64,000 bases of DNA from Oscillospiraceae bacterium (GTDB lineage Bacteria > Bacillota > Clostridia > Oscillospirales > Oscillospiraceae). How positions within the stretch are numbered: position 1 is the stretch's first letter; each line of letters begins with the position of its first letter. The notes beneath the pieces are model-generated. The model searched no databases. It saw only the letters and a list, made by a program, of their open reading frames with translations, and was not told the DNA's origin. Location: assembly GCA_015068245.1 (NCBI GenBank), contig SVKU01000012.1, positions 1-64,000 of the forward strand, in the 5' to 3' direction. The translations under genes were made by a program, and so were the position numbers. Of this stretch, positions 41,203 to 50,417 are shown piece by piece.

Positions 41203-42927
41203 TTATGCCTTTACAACGACGTTCTTATATTCGCCGGCAGCTGCAACTGTTTCCTTGCCGTCAACATACAGCTTGCCAACAAGCTCAGCACCGTCTTCAA
41301 TAACGAGAGTGTTCAGGCTGGATTCACCAACAGCGACCCATTTGGAGCCTTTGCCGAGAGTCATATATACACCGTAAGGAGTGTTCCAGCTTTCGTCCTT
41401 AGCCCAGCAGAAACGGGGATCGCCCTTGAACTGAGCCCACTTGGCGTTCCACTGTTCGCAGGTGCCGGAAACCACAGCACCGGTTAGGGTGGTATTTTCC
41501 AGAGCGAGGTTCATCTTGCGCTGATAGTCCTCATGACGAATGTCGCCTGATACGTTCATATCCACCATTTTGACGTTGATGCCGTCAACTCTGGGGTCGT
41601 CTGAATCGCCTTCCTTGAGCAGATTGTTCATGCTGTCGCTGTTGATAACGGTATGAACAAGGGTGTTGTTGAAGGATTCGATCTCAGCCTTTTCAAGATG
41701 GATAAAGCAGCTGGTACTCTTTACAAGGATCGCAGAACCGTTGATATAGTCAACGTATGCGCCAACAGCGGGGCCGTAAGCTTCGTGATAATTCTTTGCG
41801 CTCTTGAGGGAAGCGTCGGTTTTGAGCAGTCCGCCGTAGACCTCAAATTTTGCTGTATCGGTGGCACCGATGCCTTCGTTCATCATGTCAGGAGCGTGGA
41901 TCATCATGGAGTTTCTGCCGCCGATAAGTTCAGAGCGGAGCTTTTCGGTGCCTATCTTTGCACCGCAGACATCGGCATATGCAAGGCAGCCTTCCTTATC
42001 GGCAGCCAGGTTGTCGTACATATAAACTTCGCCGCTCTTGGATATGATAGCGCCCATTTCGTTGCCCTTGAGCACAGAACCGTAGAGTTTGACACGGCAG
42101 TCAAAGTCAGCATAGGTGCCGTAACCGCCCTTAATGCACTCGGCGTAGGACTGATAAGCGTACAGGTCAAGCCCCTTTTCTCTTGCAGCGTCGGTGGAAA
42201 GAGCGGCCCAGCCCTCTGCAATGCAGGAGGAGTTGTAATAGTATGTGGCAGACTGGTTGACGGAGAAGTTGGTTCTGGCATGACCGTACATCAGCAGCTT
42301 GTCGTTGGGACGGCCTTCACCGATAGCATCGGTGTTGGGGCAGGGGCCGGTGCCTATAACATCGGAATCGTTGATGACCAGCTTGCTGTCGTTATAAGCT
42401 GCGGTGACGTAACGACCGGCACCGTCTACCTTGAGGTAGCTGTTGTCGATAACAAGCACAGCGTCGTCGCCGACTGCAACGCCGGTACCGCCGTGAGCAT
42501 TGGCTTCAACGGGAGAGTCAACGGTAAAATCAAGCACACTGTTGTACTTTTTGCCATCTACCTCGTAATAAGTTTCTTTACCGCCCATAGTAAAGGTGCA
42601 GTCGCCGGAAACGGCAATACCTTCGGCGTCATAATCGCCGCAAGTCATCTTAACGCCGTCGGCAAAGACTTCAGACACGCCCTTTGCACCGTCGGCGACC
42701 TCAATTTTGACCTTGCCGTCCTCATATTCGGCATCTTTTTTGCCGTCAACGACCTTGATGGCAGCAACCTTTGCCAGCGATTCCATAGGAGGAGGGCCAC
42801 CACCGGGCATACCACCGGGCATACCGCCGGGTCCACCCATAGGAGGCATACCGCCGGGACCACCGGGTCCACCCATGGGAGGCATACCGCCGGGCATCAT
42901 TTCGGGATTCATTTTCTTTTCGTCCAT
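41203..42927 (-). CDS. Beta-helix-like protein with N-terminal Met/Pro/Gly repeat
   Basis: The start is ATG 42927 with AAAGGA 9 bp upstream. Residues 10-50 repeat GGMPPMGGPGG-type units. The remaining 520 residues are rich in short strands with Val/Ile, Gly, Asn and Asp turns (VLVIDNSYLKVDGAG, SKLVINDSDVIG, NTTLTGAVVSG, NTLVIEDGAELVGKLYVDG), as in right-handed parallel beta-helices. No signal peptide, lipobox, sorting signal or membrane helix is seen. I do not recognise the family. The operon behind it on the same strand is a two-component system. A cytoplasmic structural or carbohydrate-active role is possible but unproven. Confidence 0.6.
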   Translation of the reverse strand: MDEKKMNPEMMPGGMPPMGGPGGPGGMPPMGGPGGMPGGMPGGGPPPMESLAKVAAIKVVDGKKDAEYEDGKVKIEVADGAKGVSEVFADGVKMTCGDYDAEGIAVSGDCTFTMGGKETYYEVDGKKYNSVLDFTVDSPVEANAHGGTGVAVGDDAVLVIDNSYLKVDGAGRYVTAAYNDSKLVINDSDVIGTGPCPNTDAIGEGRPNDKLLMYGHARTNFSVNQSATYYYNSSCIAEGWAALSTDAAREKGLDLYAYQSYAECIKGGYGTYADFDCRVKLYGSVLKGNEMGAIISKSGEVYMYDNLAADKEGCLAYADVCGAKIGTEKLRSELIGGRNSMMIHAPDMMNEGIGATDTAKFEVYGGLLKTDASLKSAKNYHEAYGPAVGAYVDYINGSAILVKSTSCFIHLEKAEIESFNNTLVHTVINSDSMNNLLKEGDSDDPRVDGINVKMVDMNVSGDIRHEDYQRKMNLALENTTLTGAVVSGTCEQWNAKWAQFKGDPRFCWAKDESWNTPYGVYMTLGKGSKWVAVGESSLNTLVIEDGAELVGKLYVDGKETVAAAGEYKNVVVKA

Positions 42928-42964
42928 TTTCCTGATTCCTTTCATTTCTAATAATTCTGAACAT

Positions 42965-42994
42965 ATTATAAAACAGAGTCATATGCATTGTAAA
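42965..42994 (-). promoter_or_regulatory. Promoter of the beta-helix-like gene
   Basis: On the minus strand TTTACA (42989-42994) and TATAAT (42965-42970) are 18 bp apart, about 38 bp before the start. Confidence 0.6.
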
Positions 42995-43020
42995 GGTACG
43001 TTTTCTGCATAACAACACAT

Positions 43021-43057
43021 AATCCCCACCGCAGATCAAACAGCTGCGGTGGGGATT
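43021..43057 (-). terminator. Terminator of the kinase/regulator operon
   Basis: AATCCCCACCGCAG and CTGCGGTGGGGATT form a 14-bp stem 12 bp past the kinase stop. Only a short T-rich tail follows. Confidence 0.65.
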
Positions 43058-43068
43058 TGAATATTCTG

Positions 43069-44610
43069 TCAAGCAATGTGTACCGTAAATTTAAATTCCG
43101 AACCTTCGCCAAGCTTGCTTTCAACAGATATAGTCTCGCCCATAACCTCAAGGACTTCCTTGGCGATGGAAAGACCAAGTCCGGTGCCTCGTCCCGAGTG
43201 GGATTTGTCTGATTTATAGAATCTGTCGAAAACATAGGGCAGGTCTTCTTCGCTGATACCCTCACCGTTATCGGATACGCTTATTTCAACCACATCATTC
43301 TTTACTTCGGCAGAAAGGGTCACCTTGCCGTCATCGGGAGTATGCTTGATGGCGTTGTCGATAAGTATAACGAGTATCTGCTGAACTCTGTCGGTGTTGG
43401 TCATGACTTTGGGAAGATGATCCGGACGTTCAAAGTGGAAATCCACACCGGAATCAAGAGCCAGCTGCTCAAACATTATGGCACAGCCGTCCAGCGCAGG
43501 CAGCAGATCTGTCTGGGTCACCTGCAAAGCAATTGTTCTGGACTGAAGTCTTGAAAGCTCCAGAAGATCGTCGATCAGACGTGTCATTCGCAGGGACTCA
43601 CGAAGTATATGCTCATAATAACGCTGGATCTTGTCATCGTCAGTCAGCAGACCGTCACGGAGTGTTTCGCTCATTGCACGGATAGAGGCTATCGGAGTAC
43701 GCAGCTCATGAGAAATGTTTGCAACATAGTCCCGTCTTGTCTGCTCCAGTTTCTCTGATTTTTCGGCGAAATCGTTTATGGAAGCTGCAAGTTCGCCAAT
43801 CTCGCCGGATTGGTTTTCATTGGCTCTTTTTGAGAAATCGCCGCGGGACATGGCGCTGGCAACCTCTTCGATCTCGCGAATGGGATCGGTCAGACGTTTG
43901 CCGATAAAATATGCGGGGATGATCATCAACACACACGCTATCAATGCACCGATAACGAGTGCGGTGTTTGTTTCGTCAAGCTTTTCTGAAAGCTCGTAGA
44001 TGGGCTTGATTATAACTACAGCGCCATTAAAAACATCGTCCTCCGTATAGATCGGAGTTCCTATAACGAGGTAATCCACCGAATCGGAAGAGATGGTGGT
44101 TGAAAGCTCGCCGTCACGATGGATAGATGTGAAAGCGATGCCGGCAACAGTCATATCTATTTCTGTCGCATCTATATCGGAATTGGAGTGAACCTCCGTA
44201 TCGTTGGAAAACACATATACTCTGTCATTATTGCCCGGAGGACCGTTGGGACCGTTGGGACCGTTGGGCCTGGGAGGGGGAGGCGGCAGGGCATGGTTAT
44301 GACCGCTGGTATAAAGAATAAGACTGCCGGAAGCGTCCATTGCATATACTTCGGCATCAACAAAGTTCGTTGTTTCGTTGGTTATTGCACGGAAGAAAAA
44401 ACTGTCTGCAAGTGCGTCGGGATCCTCGGTGGAGGAGATGAACGACGATATGGTTCTGGCAATAGGCATCAGTTCTTCACTGCGTATGGCAATAAATCGG
44501 TCTTTGGCGATGAACATATAAAGGACAGCAGACAGGAAACTGGCAAGTATAACACCTGCCAGCACCAGTGTCAGAGTTCTTCGAAAGAAAACACTTTTCC
44601 AAAGCTTCAT
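43069..44610 (-). CDS. Sensor histidine kinase
   Basis: The 513 residues comprise a membrane helix at about 12-34, an outside sensor region of about 165 residues, a second helix at about 215-235, HAMP (about 236-290), HisKA with NISHELRTPIASIRAMS, and HATPase with ILIDNAIKHT, SDNGEGI and GRGTGLGLSI. The sensor region contains a Pro run and PNG repeats (PPPPPPRPNGPNGPNG), reminiscent of the low-complexity segment in the neighbouring beta-helix-like protein. It pairs with the response regulator 6 bp upstream. The signal is unknown. Confidence 0.93.
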   Translation of the reverse strand: MKLWKSVFFRRTLTLVLAGVILASFLSAVLYMFIAKDRFIAIRSEELMPIARTISSFISSTEDPDALADSFFFRAITNETTNFVDAEVYAMDASGSLILYTSGHNHALPPPPPRPNGPNGPNGPPGNNDRVYVFSNDTEVHSNSDIDATEIDMTVAGIAFTSIHRDGELSTTISSDSVDYLVIGTPIYTEDDVFNGAVVIIKPIYELSEKLDETNTALVIGALIACVLMIIPAYFIGKRLTDPIREIEEVASAMSRGDFSKRANENQSGEIGELAASINDFAEKSEKLEQTRRDYVANISHELRTPIASIRAMSETLRDGLLTDDDKIQRYYEHILRESLRMTRLIDDLLELSRLQSRTIALQVTQTDLLPALDGCAIMFEQLALDSGVDFHFERPDHLPKVMTNTDRVQQILVILIDNAIKHTPDDGKVTLSAEVKNDVVEISVSDNGEGISEEDLPYVFDRFYKSDKSHSGRGTGLGLSIAKEVLEVMGETISVESKLGEGSEFKFTVHIA

Positions 44611-44616
44611 AAATAA

Positions 44617-45306
44617 TTACTTCTTTGCATCAAATCTGTATCCCACGCCGTAAATGCTCTTGATGTTCCAGTTGGGGTTATCGGAAGGCAGTTTCTGGCG
44701 GATACGCTTTATCTGGGTATCAACAACTCTTGTGTCGCCATAATAATCGTAGCCCCACACACGGGAAAGGATCTGCTCACGGTCAAATACCTTACCGGGC
44801 TGGGAAGCCAGGAGATACAATACTTCAACTTCCTTGGGAGTAAACTGAGCAGATTCGCCGTTAACAAGCACCTCATAGCTGTCGAGATTGATTTCAAGAT
44901 CCTGAAAACGCAGACGCTTTGATTCTTCGGGATACTCTCTTGTTCTGCGCAGCACTGCCTTGATGCGGGCAACTACTTCTCTGGGACTGAAAGGCTTGAC
45001 TATATAATCGTCTGCACCAAGCTCAATACCCAGCACACGGTCAAATTCCTCGCCCTTGGCGGTGAGTATGATAATGGGAACCTTGCTTACCTGTCGGATC
45101 TCTTTTATCAGTTCAAGACCGGACACTTTGGGCATCATCAGATCCATCACGATAAGGTCGGGCTGGTAGTAGCGAAAAGCCCTCAGCGCTTCTTCACCGT
45201 CATATGCGGAAAAGGAAGTAAAGCTTTCCAGTTTCAGGTATTCGTTAAGAGTTTCGTGGATCATTGCCTGATCGTCACAAATAAGTATTTTCATGGAATC
45301 GGACAT
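44617..45306 (-). CDS. OmpR-family response regulator
   Basis: The 229 residues start at ATG 45306 behind AGGTATGGTGA. The receiver has the phosphoacceptor in LIVMDLMMPKVSG and the conserved KPFSPRE loop; the winged helix ends RIRQKLPSDNPNWNIKSIYGVGYRF. It is the first gene of the operon with the kinase. Its upstream region carries a set of phased 20-bp repeats (45471-45530) that could be its own binding sites. Confidence 0.93.
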   Translation of the reverse strand: MSDSMKILICDDQAMIHETLNEYLKLESFTSFSAYDGEEALRAFRYYQPDLIVMDLMMPKVSGLELIKEIRQVSKVPIIILTAKGEEFDRVLGIELGADDYIVKPFSPREVVARIKAVLRRTREYPEESKRLRFQDLEINLDSYEVLVNGESAQFTPKEVEVLYLLASQPGKVFDREQILSRVWGYDYYGDTRVVDTQIKRIRQKLPSDNPNWNIKSIYGVGYRFDAKK

Positions 45307-45460
45307 AATGTTCACCATACCTTTGTGCGGGCAAAGGCGTCCTTTCTGCGTAAGAGTATATTATAACAACATAGAATCTATCATTTACGAATTCCGGATG
45401 TCAATAAAATACTGATACAATGGAAAAATGACGAAATTTAGTCAATAATTGACATTCTTG

Positions 45461-45530
45461 TGCCACATTTCGCCACAGTTGCCCGTAATCCGCCATAGTT
45501 GGCTGTTATTCGTCACGGTTGCCGTAATGC
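45461..45530. repeat. Tandem 20-bp degenerate repeats between divergent-end genes
   Basis: Three exact-period copies start at 45471, 45491 and 45511 (CGCCACAGTTGCCCGTAATC and two variants), with a partial copy from 45461. Internally they are phased at about 10 bp, one helix turn. They lie 155 bp upstream of the response regulator start and 5 bp beyond the OYE-type gene's stop. Confidence 0.65.
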
Positions 45531-45534
45531 CTGA

Positions 45535-47538
45535 CTAGATTTCAACAGCGGCCTTGTGAGCGGAAAGCAGTGCAGCATCAAGCTTGCCCACATTTTCCGC
45601 ATCACCGATAACGGTCACACGACCGGCGTATGCATCTTCGTCAAAATGGGGAATAGAGCTGTCGGAGCCGATACAAAGAACAACGCTGTCACACTCGATT
45701 CGCTTGATCGCACCGTCGACCTTGATTTTTGCGCAGCCTTCGTCCAAAAGGACTATGCTGTCCATCATTATGCTGTCTACCCCACGGCGTTTCAGTGTTG
45801 CCAGCTGCGCCCATCTGGTGCTGGGGCCGATATCCCGGCCAAGCTTGCTGTGGCGAACAAGCAGGGATATCTGACGATTGCCCTCAAACAGCATCTGGCG
45901 GAGCAATTCGGGTGATTCGGCATTGTGCTCCGTAAGGAAACGGAGAGTATCTGCATCAATTGTACCGGCTTCGGAAAGGTAGAGGGCAGTTTCAACGGCA
46001 GTTGAGTTGCTGCCTACAATAAGTACACGCTTGCCGACCTGTGCGCTGCCGGAAAGAACCTGACGAGCATTGAAAACATTTGCTTCGGAGGAAATGGGGA
46101 AATCGGGTTCTTTGGGGAGGGAACCGGTGGCCAGAACAACATGGTCAAAATCGTAACGCAGGGAAGCGGCTATGTCGCTGCCGTCCATGCGGACACCAAA
46201 TTCAAGGTGTACACCTGCATCGATGCATGAATTTACAAGCCAGTCAACAAGCTTGAGGAAATCTTTTCTGTATGCGGTGGCAGAAGCCAGATTAAGCAGG
46301 CCGCCGGCTTTCTTTTCGGCTTCTCTTACTGTGACTTTATGACCCTTAAGTGCGGCAAGGCGGGCAAATTCAAGACCTGCGGGGCCTGCACCAACCACAA
46401 GGATACGTTTGCTGCGCACCTTGGCGGCAGTCATGGCGTCACTGTAGGTATCGGGATTGGAAAGGCAGCTGAGGGGCTTCATTCGGAAAATATGATCCAT
46501 ACAGCCCTGATTACAGCCAATGCAGGGACGGATAAGACTGTATTCACCGGTCATACCCTTGTTGCCAAGTTCCGGATCTGCTATAAAACCGCGGCAGATG
46601 CCGGCAAAATCGGCGTCACCGTCGTCAATTATTTTTTCGGCGGTTTTGATGTTCAGACGGTTACAGGCAATAACCGGAATGGATACATTACGTTTGACCA
46701 TTCGGGCAAGATAAACAAAAGCACCCGAAGGCACGTCCATGGTAAGCTGAGGAATACCGGTCTCGTGCCATCCGCCGGTAATGCTCAAAGCGCATACAGA
46801 GAGCTTTTCCAGCTGCTTTGCAACGGTGATGCAGTCGTTGATGCCGTTGCCGCCGTTGACGAATTCGTTTCCTGCAAGACGGACGCTTATGGGATAGTCG
46901 GGACCCACACTTCTGCGAACAGCGGTAAGAACCTCTTTAAGGAACCGCATACGTTCGGAAACTTCATAACCGCCGTAAATATCGTCACGGTTATTTGTTT
47001 TTGCAGAGAGGAACTGGGAGATGAGGTATCCGGAGTTGCCGCAAAGCTCAATGCCGTCAAAACCTGCAAGCTTGGCACGTTCGGCAGCCTTGCCGAACAG
47101 CTTAACGATTTTTTTGATCTCGCTCATGGTCAGTTCACGGGGAGTTTCCTTGGTGAAGCCTGACAAAACTGCGGAGGGTGCAACGGCTGTTTTGCCGTAT
47201 TCTCCGGAGCGGGCATAGGCACCGGGATGCCACAGCTGCACAAAGCATTTTGAACCGGCAGTGTGGATAGAGTCCGTAAGGGCGGTCATGCCTCGGATAT
47301 GGTCATCGGAGCTGAGCTGCAAAACACCTGCCGGGCTGACAAAATCAGGGTCAACACCCACGGCACCGATGACTATAAGACCGGCACCGCCTTTGGCACG
47401 AGCGGTATAGAAGTCCACAACACGAGAGGTTACATGACCCTCTGCGGTGGCGTATGAGAGGTTGACAGACGGCATAACAAGTCTGTTTTTGATTTTTACG
47501 TTTCCAATGAACATTGGGGAATAGAGCTGACTGGCCAT
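45535..47538 (-). CDS. NADH:flavin oxidoreductase of the OYE/2,4-dienoyl-CoA reductase type
   Basis: The start is ATG 47538 behind AGGGGG; a longer frame from 47778 would add a non-homologous leader that overlaps the HAD gene. The 667 residues contain an FMN TIM barrel (FIGNVKIKNRLVMPSVN start, QLWHPG), a 4Fe-4S motif CIGCNQGCMDHIF with a fourth Cys 12-13 residues on, and a C-terminal FAD/NAD module with RILVVGAGPAGLEFARLAA. Such three-cofactor enzymes reduce activated C=C bonds: enoates, dienoyl-CoA or, in gut clostridia, bile-acid intermediates (BaiCD/BaiH). No bai or fatty-acid genes are near, so the substrate is open. Confidence 0.88.
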   Translation of the reverse strand: MASQLYSPMFIGNVKIKNRLVMPSVNLSYATAEGHVTSRVVDFYTARAKGGAGLIVIGAVGVDPDFVSPAGVLQLSSDDHIRGMTALTDSIHTAGSKCFVQLWHPGAYARSGEYGKTAVAPSAVLSGFTKETPRELTMSEIKKIVKLFGKAAERAKLAGFDGIELCGNSGYLISQFLSAKTNNRDDIYGGYEVSERMRFLKEVLTAVRRSVGPDYPISVRLAGNEFVNGGNGINDCITVAKQLEKLSVCALSITGGWHETGIPQLTMDVPSGAFVYLARMVKRNVSIPVIACNRLNIKTAEKIIDDGDADFAGICRGFIADPELGNKGMTGEYSLIRPCIGCNQGCMDHIFRMKPLSCLSNPDTYSDAMTAAKVRSKRILVVGAGPAGLEFARLAALKGHKVTVREAEKKAGGLLNLASATAYRKDFLKLVDWLVNSCIDAGVHLEFGVRMDGSDIAASLRYDFDHVVLATGSLPKEPDFPISSEANVFNARQVLSGSAQVGKRVLIVGSNSTAVETALYLSEAGTIDADTLRFLTEHNAESPELLRQMLFEGNRQISLLVRHSKLGRDIGPSTRWAQLATLKRRGVDSIMMDSIVLLDEGCAKIKVDGAIKRIECDSVVLCIGSDSSIPHFDEDAYAGRVTVIGDAENVGKLDAALLSAHKAAVEI

Positions 47539-47580
47539 AGGATTGCCCCCTGAAGAATTAATGTATGGTTTATTGAATGA

Positions 47581-47609
47581 ATTATACCGTATATGACACA
47601 AAAGGTCAA
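47581..47609 (-). promoter_or_regulatory. Promoter of the OYE-type gene
   Basis: On the minus strand TTGACC (47604-47609) and TATAAT (47581-47586) are 17 bp apart. The -35 overlaps the last codons of the HAD gene. Confidence 0.7.
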
Positions 47610-48241
47610 ATTTTCGCAAAAAGCTCCTCTGCCAGCTGCGGCAGCTGGGAAATTGACTGAACATGGTATTCCGAGTCTGCATTTCCGAAACCGTATTCGG
47701 CAAAAATAAAAGGAATACCCGCATCGTGAGCTGCTTCCATATCCAGTTTGGTATCACCAACATAAACGGCTTTGTCAATACCGCACCGCTGCATCAGCAG
47801 ACGGATATTGCTTCCTTTCGGCATTCCTGTTCTGCCGGAAAACTCCCAGTCGGAAAAATATTTTCCAAACCCGTAATGCTCCAAAAAGGTTTCAATATAT
47901 CCGCTGTCGCAGTTACTGACAATGGCAAGGGTATATTTTTGGTGTAATTGATCAAGTACGTCCTCAGCGTTGTCATAGAGCTTGCCGCCCATTTGGGCAA
48001 GATAGGGCAGCTCGATCTGACGCTGCTTTTCAATAATTTCAAGCCCCTGTTCCGCAGTAAGCTGAGGGAACATGGCCTCGGCAAACTGCTGTGCAGTCTT
48101 ACCCATCAATCCATACAGGTCGTCGGCAGTGGGAGGAGTGCCAAGGTCATACATCTCAAAAACCTCTTTCCATGAGGGGATCAGGTTTTCCACACAATCC
48201 CATAGAGTACCGTCAAGATCAAAAATAACTGCGTTGGACAT
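47606..48241 (-). CDS. HAD-family phosphatase (phosphoglycolate phosphatase-like)
   Basis: The start is ATG 48241 behind GGAGG, giving 211 residues. HAD motif I is FDLDGTLWD, motif II is VSNCDSG, motif III is the Lys of MPKGSN, and motif IV is VYVGDTKLDMEAA. An alpha-helical type 1 cap covers about 15-80. Members clear phosphoglycolate, beta-glucose-1-phosphate or damaged metabolites; the substrate cannot be assigned. Its promoter contains three copies of a 13-bp palindrome, so expression appears tightly controlled. Confidence 0.88.
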   Translation of the reverse strand: MSNAVIFDLDGTLWDCVENLIPSWKEVFEMYDLGTPPTADDLYGLMGKTAQQFAEAMFPQLTAEQGLEIIEKQRQIELPYLAQMGGKLYDNAEDVLDQLHQKYTLAIVSNCDSGYIETFLEHYGFGKYFSDWEFSGRTGMPKGSNIRLLMQRCGIDKAVYVGDTKLDMEAAHDAGIPFIFAEYGFGNADSEYHVQSISQLPQLAEELFAKI

Positions 48242-48261
48242 AAATACCTCCAAAGTAAAAT

Positions 48262-48323
48262 ACACAAAACGTGTTGACAAAATACACGATGCGTGTTATA
48301 TTGTCAACACACACGAAACGTGT
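48262..48323 (-). promoter_or_regulatory. Promoter with three 13-bp palindromic operators
   Basis: On the minus strand TTGACA (48302-48307) and TATTTT (48079-equivalent at 48279-48284) are 17 bp apart. Three copies of an ACACG-N3-CGTGT palindrome lie at 48262-48274 (one mismatch), 48284-48296 and 48311-48323. They cover the region after the -10, the spacer, and the region upstream of the -35. Centres are 22 and 27 bp apart. Confidence 0.75.
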
Positions 48324-48519
48324 TGTAAAATGCCTAATATTGTAATATAAACTCATTTTTACATTGCATATGTGCAAAAACCCGCAAAAAAGGCGGGGGG
48401 CATAACTTTCCAAGGAAAACAAGAGCATCATTGTCAGTGGTGACAAAGTTCAAATGCGGCATACTTAATCTGACCGGGCAAAACAAATACAGGTCATCAG
48501 GAAGGGATGAGAATGAATA

Positions 48520-49476
48520 ATGCAAATAATCCGGCTGGCAGCGGCATTTTTTGCCGCTTTCACTTTGACCATAACAGCGTCGGCAAAATCTCTTGTTCCG
48601 GTGGGGAAAACCGTGGCGGTAAAGATGTTTTCCGATGGAGTAATGGTTGTAGGTGTTGAAGAGGGTATGGCATCTGAGCTTGAAAAGGGAGATGTCATCA
48701 CTCATATAAATGACACCGAGATAGACACAGTAATACAGCTGAAAGAAATAGTCAATTCATGCGATGGACACGAGCTTGATGTGAGGGTCAACAGAGACGG
48801 TCATGTGATAAATACGGGTGTTACTCCTGTCACATCAGACGGTGCGTACAAGCTTGGACTATGGATAAGAGACAGCATGGCAGGTATCGGTACGGTGACT
48901 TTTTATGATCCCGCAACAGGGCAGTTCGGCGCACTTGGTCACGGAGTAAACGATGTGGATACCGGAAGGCTGCTGCCTTTGGAAGACGGAGCCATAATGG
49001 GCTCCGAAGTGGCGTCGGTAAAGAAAGGTCAGGCAGGAACACCGGGACAGCTTACCGGCAGATTTGATGACATGACTGATATCGGAAAGGTTACTCTGAA
49101 TACTGAATACGGTATTTTCGGTGTTATGAACGACAAAAACCTGTGGACAGGGGAAACATTGGAAACCGCTAAAACAAACGAGATAAAAAACGGACCTGCT
49201 CAGATAATATCAAATGTTCAGGGCGATGAAGTTCAGCGGTTTGATGTTGAGATAATCAAGCAGAACGATTCACGGGACGACAGGAACATGGTCATCAAGG
49301 TAACAGACGAAAGACTGCTGGCAATAACAGGCGGTATCGTTCAGGGAATGTCAGGCAGTCCTATCATTCAGGACGGGAAACTGGTAGGTGCAGTAACTCA
49401 TGTTCTGGTGGGAGATCCCACAAAGGGATATGGAGTTTATATCGAAAACATGATAAAACACGGAGAAATTGTCTGA
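48520..49476 (+). CDS. spoIVB: SpoIVB family serine peptidase
   Basis: The 318-residue protein has a signal or anchor sequence (IIRLAAAFFAAFTLTITASA), a PDZ domain (about 35-100) and the S55 peptidase domain with GALGHGV (His141), VTDERLL (Asp263) and GMSGSPI (Ser278), the expected triad. In spore formers it is secreted by the forespore to trigger pro-sigma-K processing. It is shorter than the Bacillus enzyme (about 425). The start is ATG 48520; an ATG 7 bp earlier is closer to AGGAAGGG but in the wrong frame. spo0A follows, the usual order in endospore formers. Confidence 0.9.
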   Translation: MQIIRLAAAFFAAFTLTITASAKSLVPVGKTVAVKMFSDGVMVVGVEEGMASELEKGDVITHINDTEIDTVIQLKEIVNSCDGHELDVRVNRDGHVINTGVTPVTSDGAYKLGLWIRDSMAGIGTVTFYDPATGQFGALGHGVNDVDTGRLLPLEDGAIMGSEVASVKKGQAGTPGQLTGRFDDMTDIGKVTLNTEYGIFGVMNDKNLWTGETLETAKTNEIKNGPAQIISNVQGDEVQRFDVEIIKQNDSRDDRNMVIKVTDERLLAITGGIVQGMSGSPIIQDGKLVGAVTHVLVGDPTKGYGVYIENMIKHGEIV

Positions 49477-49649
49477 AACGGGCGAAATTTGCAATAAAAC
49501 AACGAACGAAAAATGGAAAGAATTACCATTTAAATATTGCGCATTATGGAAATATATGGTAAATTATCACTGAACCAAAGGTCTGTTGGAATTATTGGTC
49601 AATCAGGACCGCAAATCAAAGTAAATTGAAAAATCAGGAGGAAAAAACA

Positions 49650-50414
49650 ATGAGCGGCAAAATGAAGGTATTGCTGGCCGACTGCAGCGAAGAGTATTGC
49701 AATCAACTCAATCAGGTGATCGAAGACAGTGAACGGTTTGAGACGGTGGGGATCACCGATAACGGCCAGAAGGCTGTTGAGCTTATAAAGGAACTTAAAC
49801 CCGACATTATTGTAATGGATATGATCCTGTCCAATCTTGATGGATTGGGCGTGCTTCAGGCTATCAGTGAAATGAGCGATAAACCTGCTGCGGTTATTGT
49901 TTCAAATTTCAAAAATGAATATGTAGTTTCAAAGGCAGCTCAGCTGGGCGCAAGGTTTTATCTTCTCAAACCCTGCAGCCCGGAAACCGTTCTGGAAAAA
50001 CTGCTCACCATTCGGGATCTTGACAGGAGAGCCATTGGAATAAGTGACGATGTAAATGTTGAGACCATGGTCACTGAGATGATCCACGAGATAGGCGTAC
50101 CTGCCCATATAAAAGGATATCAGTATCTGCGTGAAGCCATAATGATAGCGGTTGCGGACCGTGAAGTAATAAACGCCATAACAAAGATACTGTATCCCCA
50201 GGTGGCAAAAACCTTTTCCACAACACCGTCAAGGGTGGAACGGGCCATTCGCCACGCCATAGAGGTTGCGTGGGACAGGGGAGATCTTGAAACTCTGCAG
50301 AGGTTCTTTGGCTACACCGTTTCAAACACAAAAGGCAAGCCGACCAATTCTGAGTTTATCGCATTGATTGCGGACAAGCTTCAGCTTCAGCTGAAGAAAA
50401 ACGGAACTCTTTAA
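49650..50414 (+). CDS. spo0A: Sporulation master regulator Spo0A
   Basis: The 254 residues start at ATG 49650 behind AGGAGG; a TTG at 49626 is upstream of that site. The receiver has the phosphoacceptor Asp57 in [13 protein letters not shown] and the C-terminal Spo0A DNA-binding domain shows [19 protein letters not shown], the recognition helix region. Phosphorylated Spo0A starts sporulation. I could not identify a clear sigma-H promoter or 0A box in the 173-bp gap 49477-49649, which is AT-rich. Confidence 0.96.
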   Translation: MSGKMKVLLADCSEEYCNQLNQVIEDSERFETVGITDNGQKAVELIKELKPDIIVMDMILSNLDGLGVLQAISEMSDKPAAVIVSNFKNEYVVSKAAQLGARFYLLKPCSPETVLEKLLTIRDLDRRAIGISDDVNVETMVTEMIHEIGVPAHIKGYQYLREAIMIAVADREVINAITKILYPQVAKTFSTTPSRVERAIRHAIEVAWDRGDLETLQRFFGYTVSNTKGKPTNSEFIALIADKLQLQLKKNGTL

Positions 50415-50417
50415 TGA

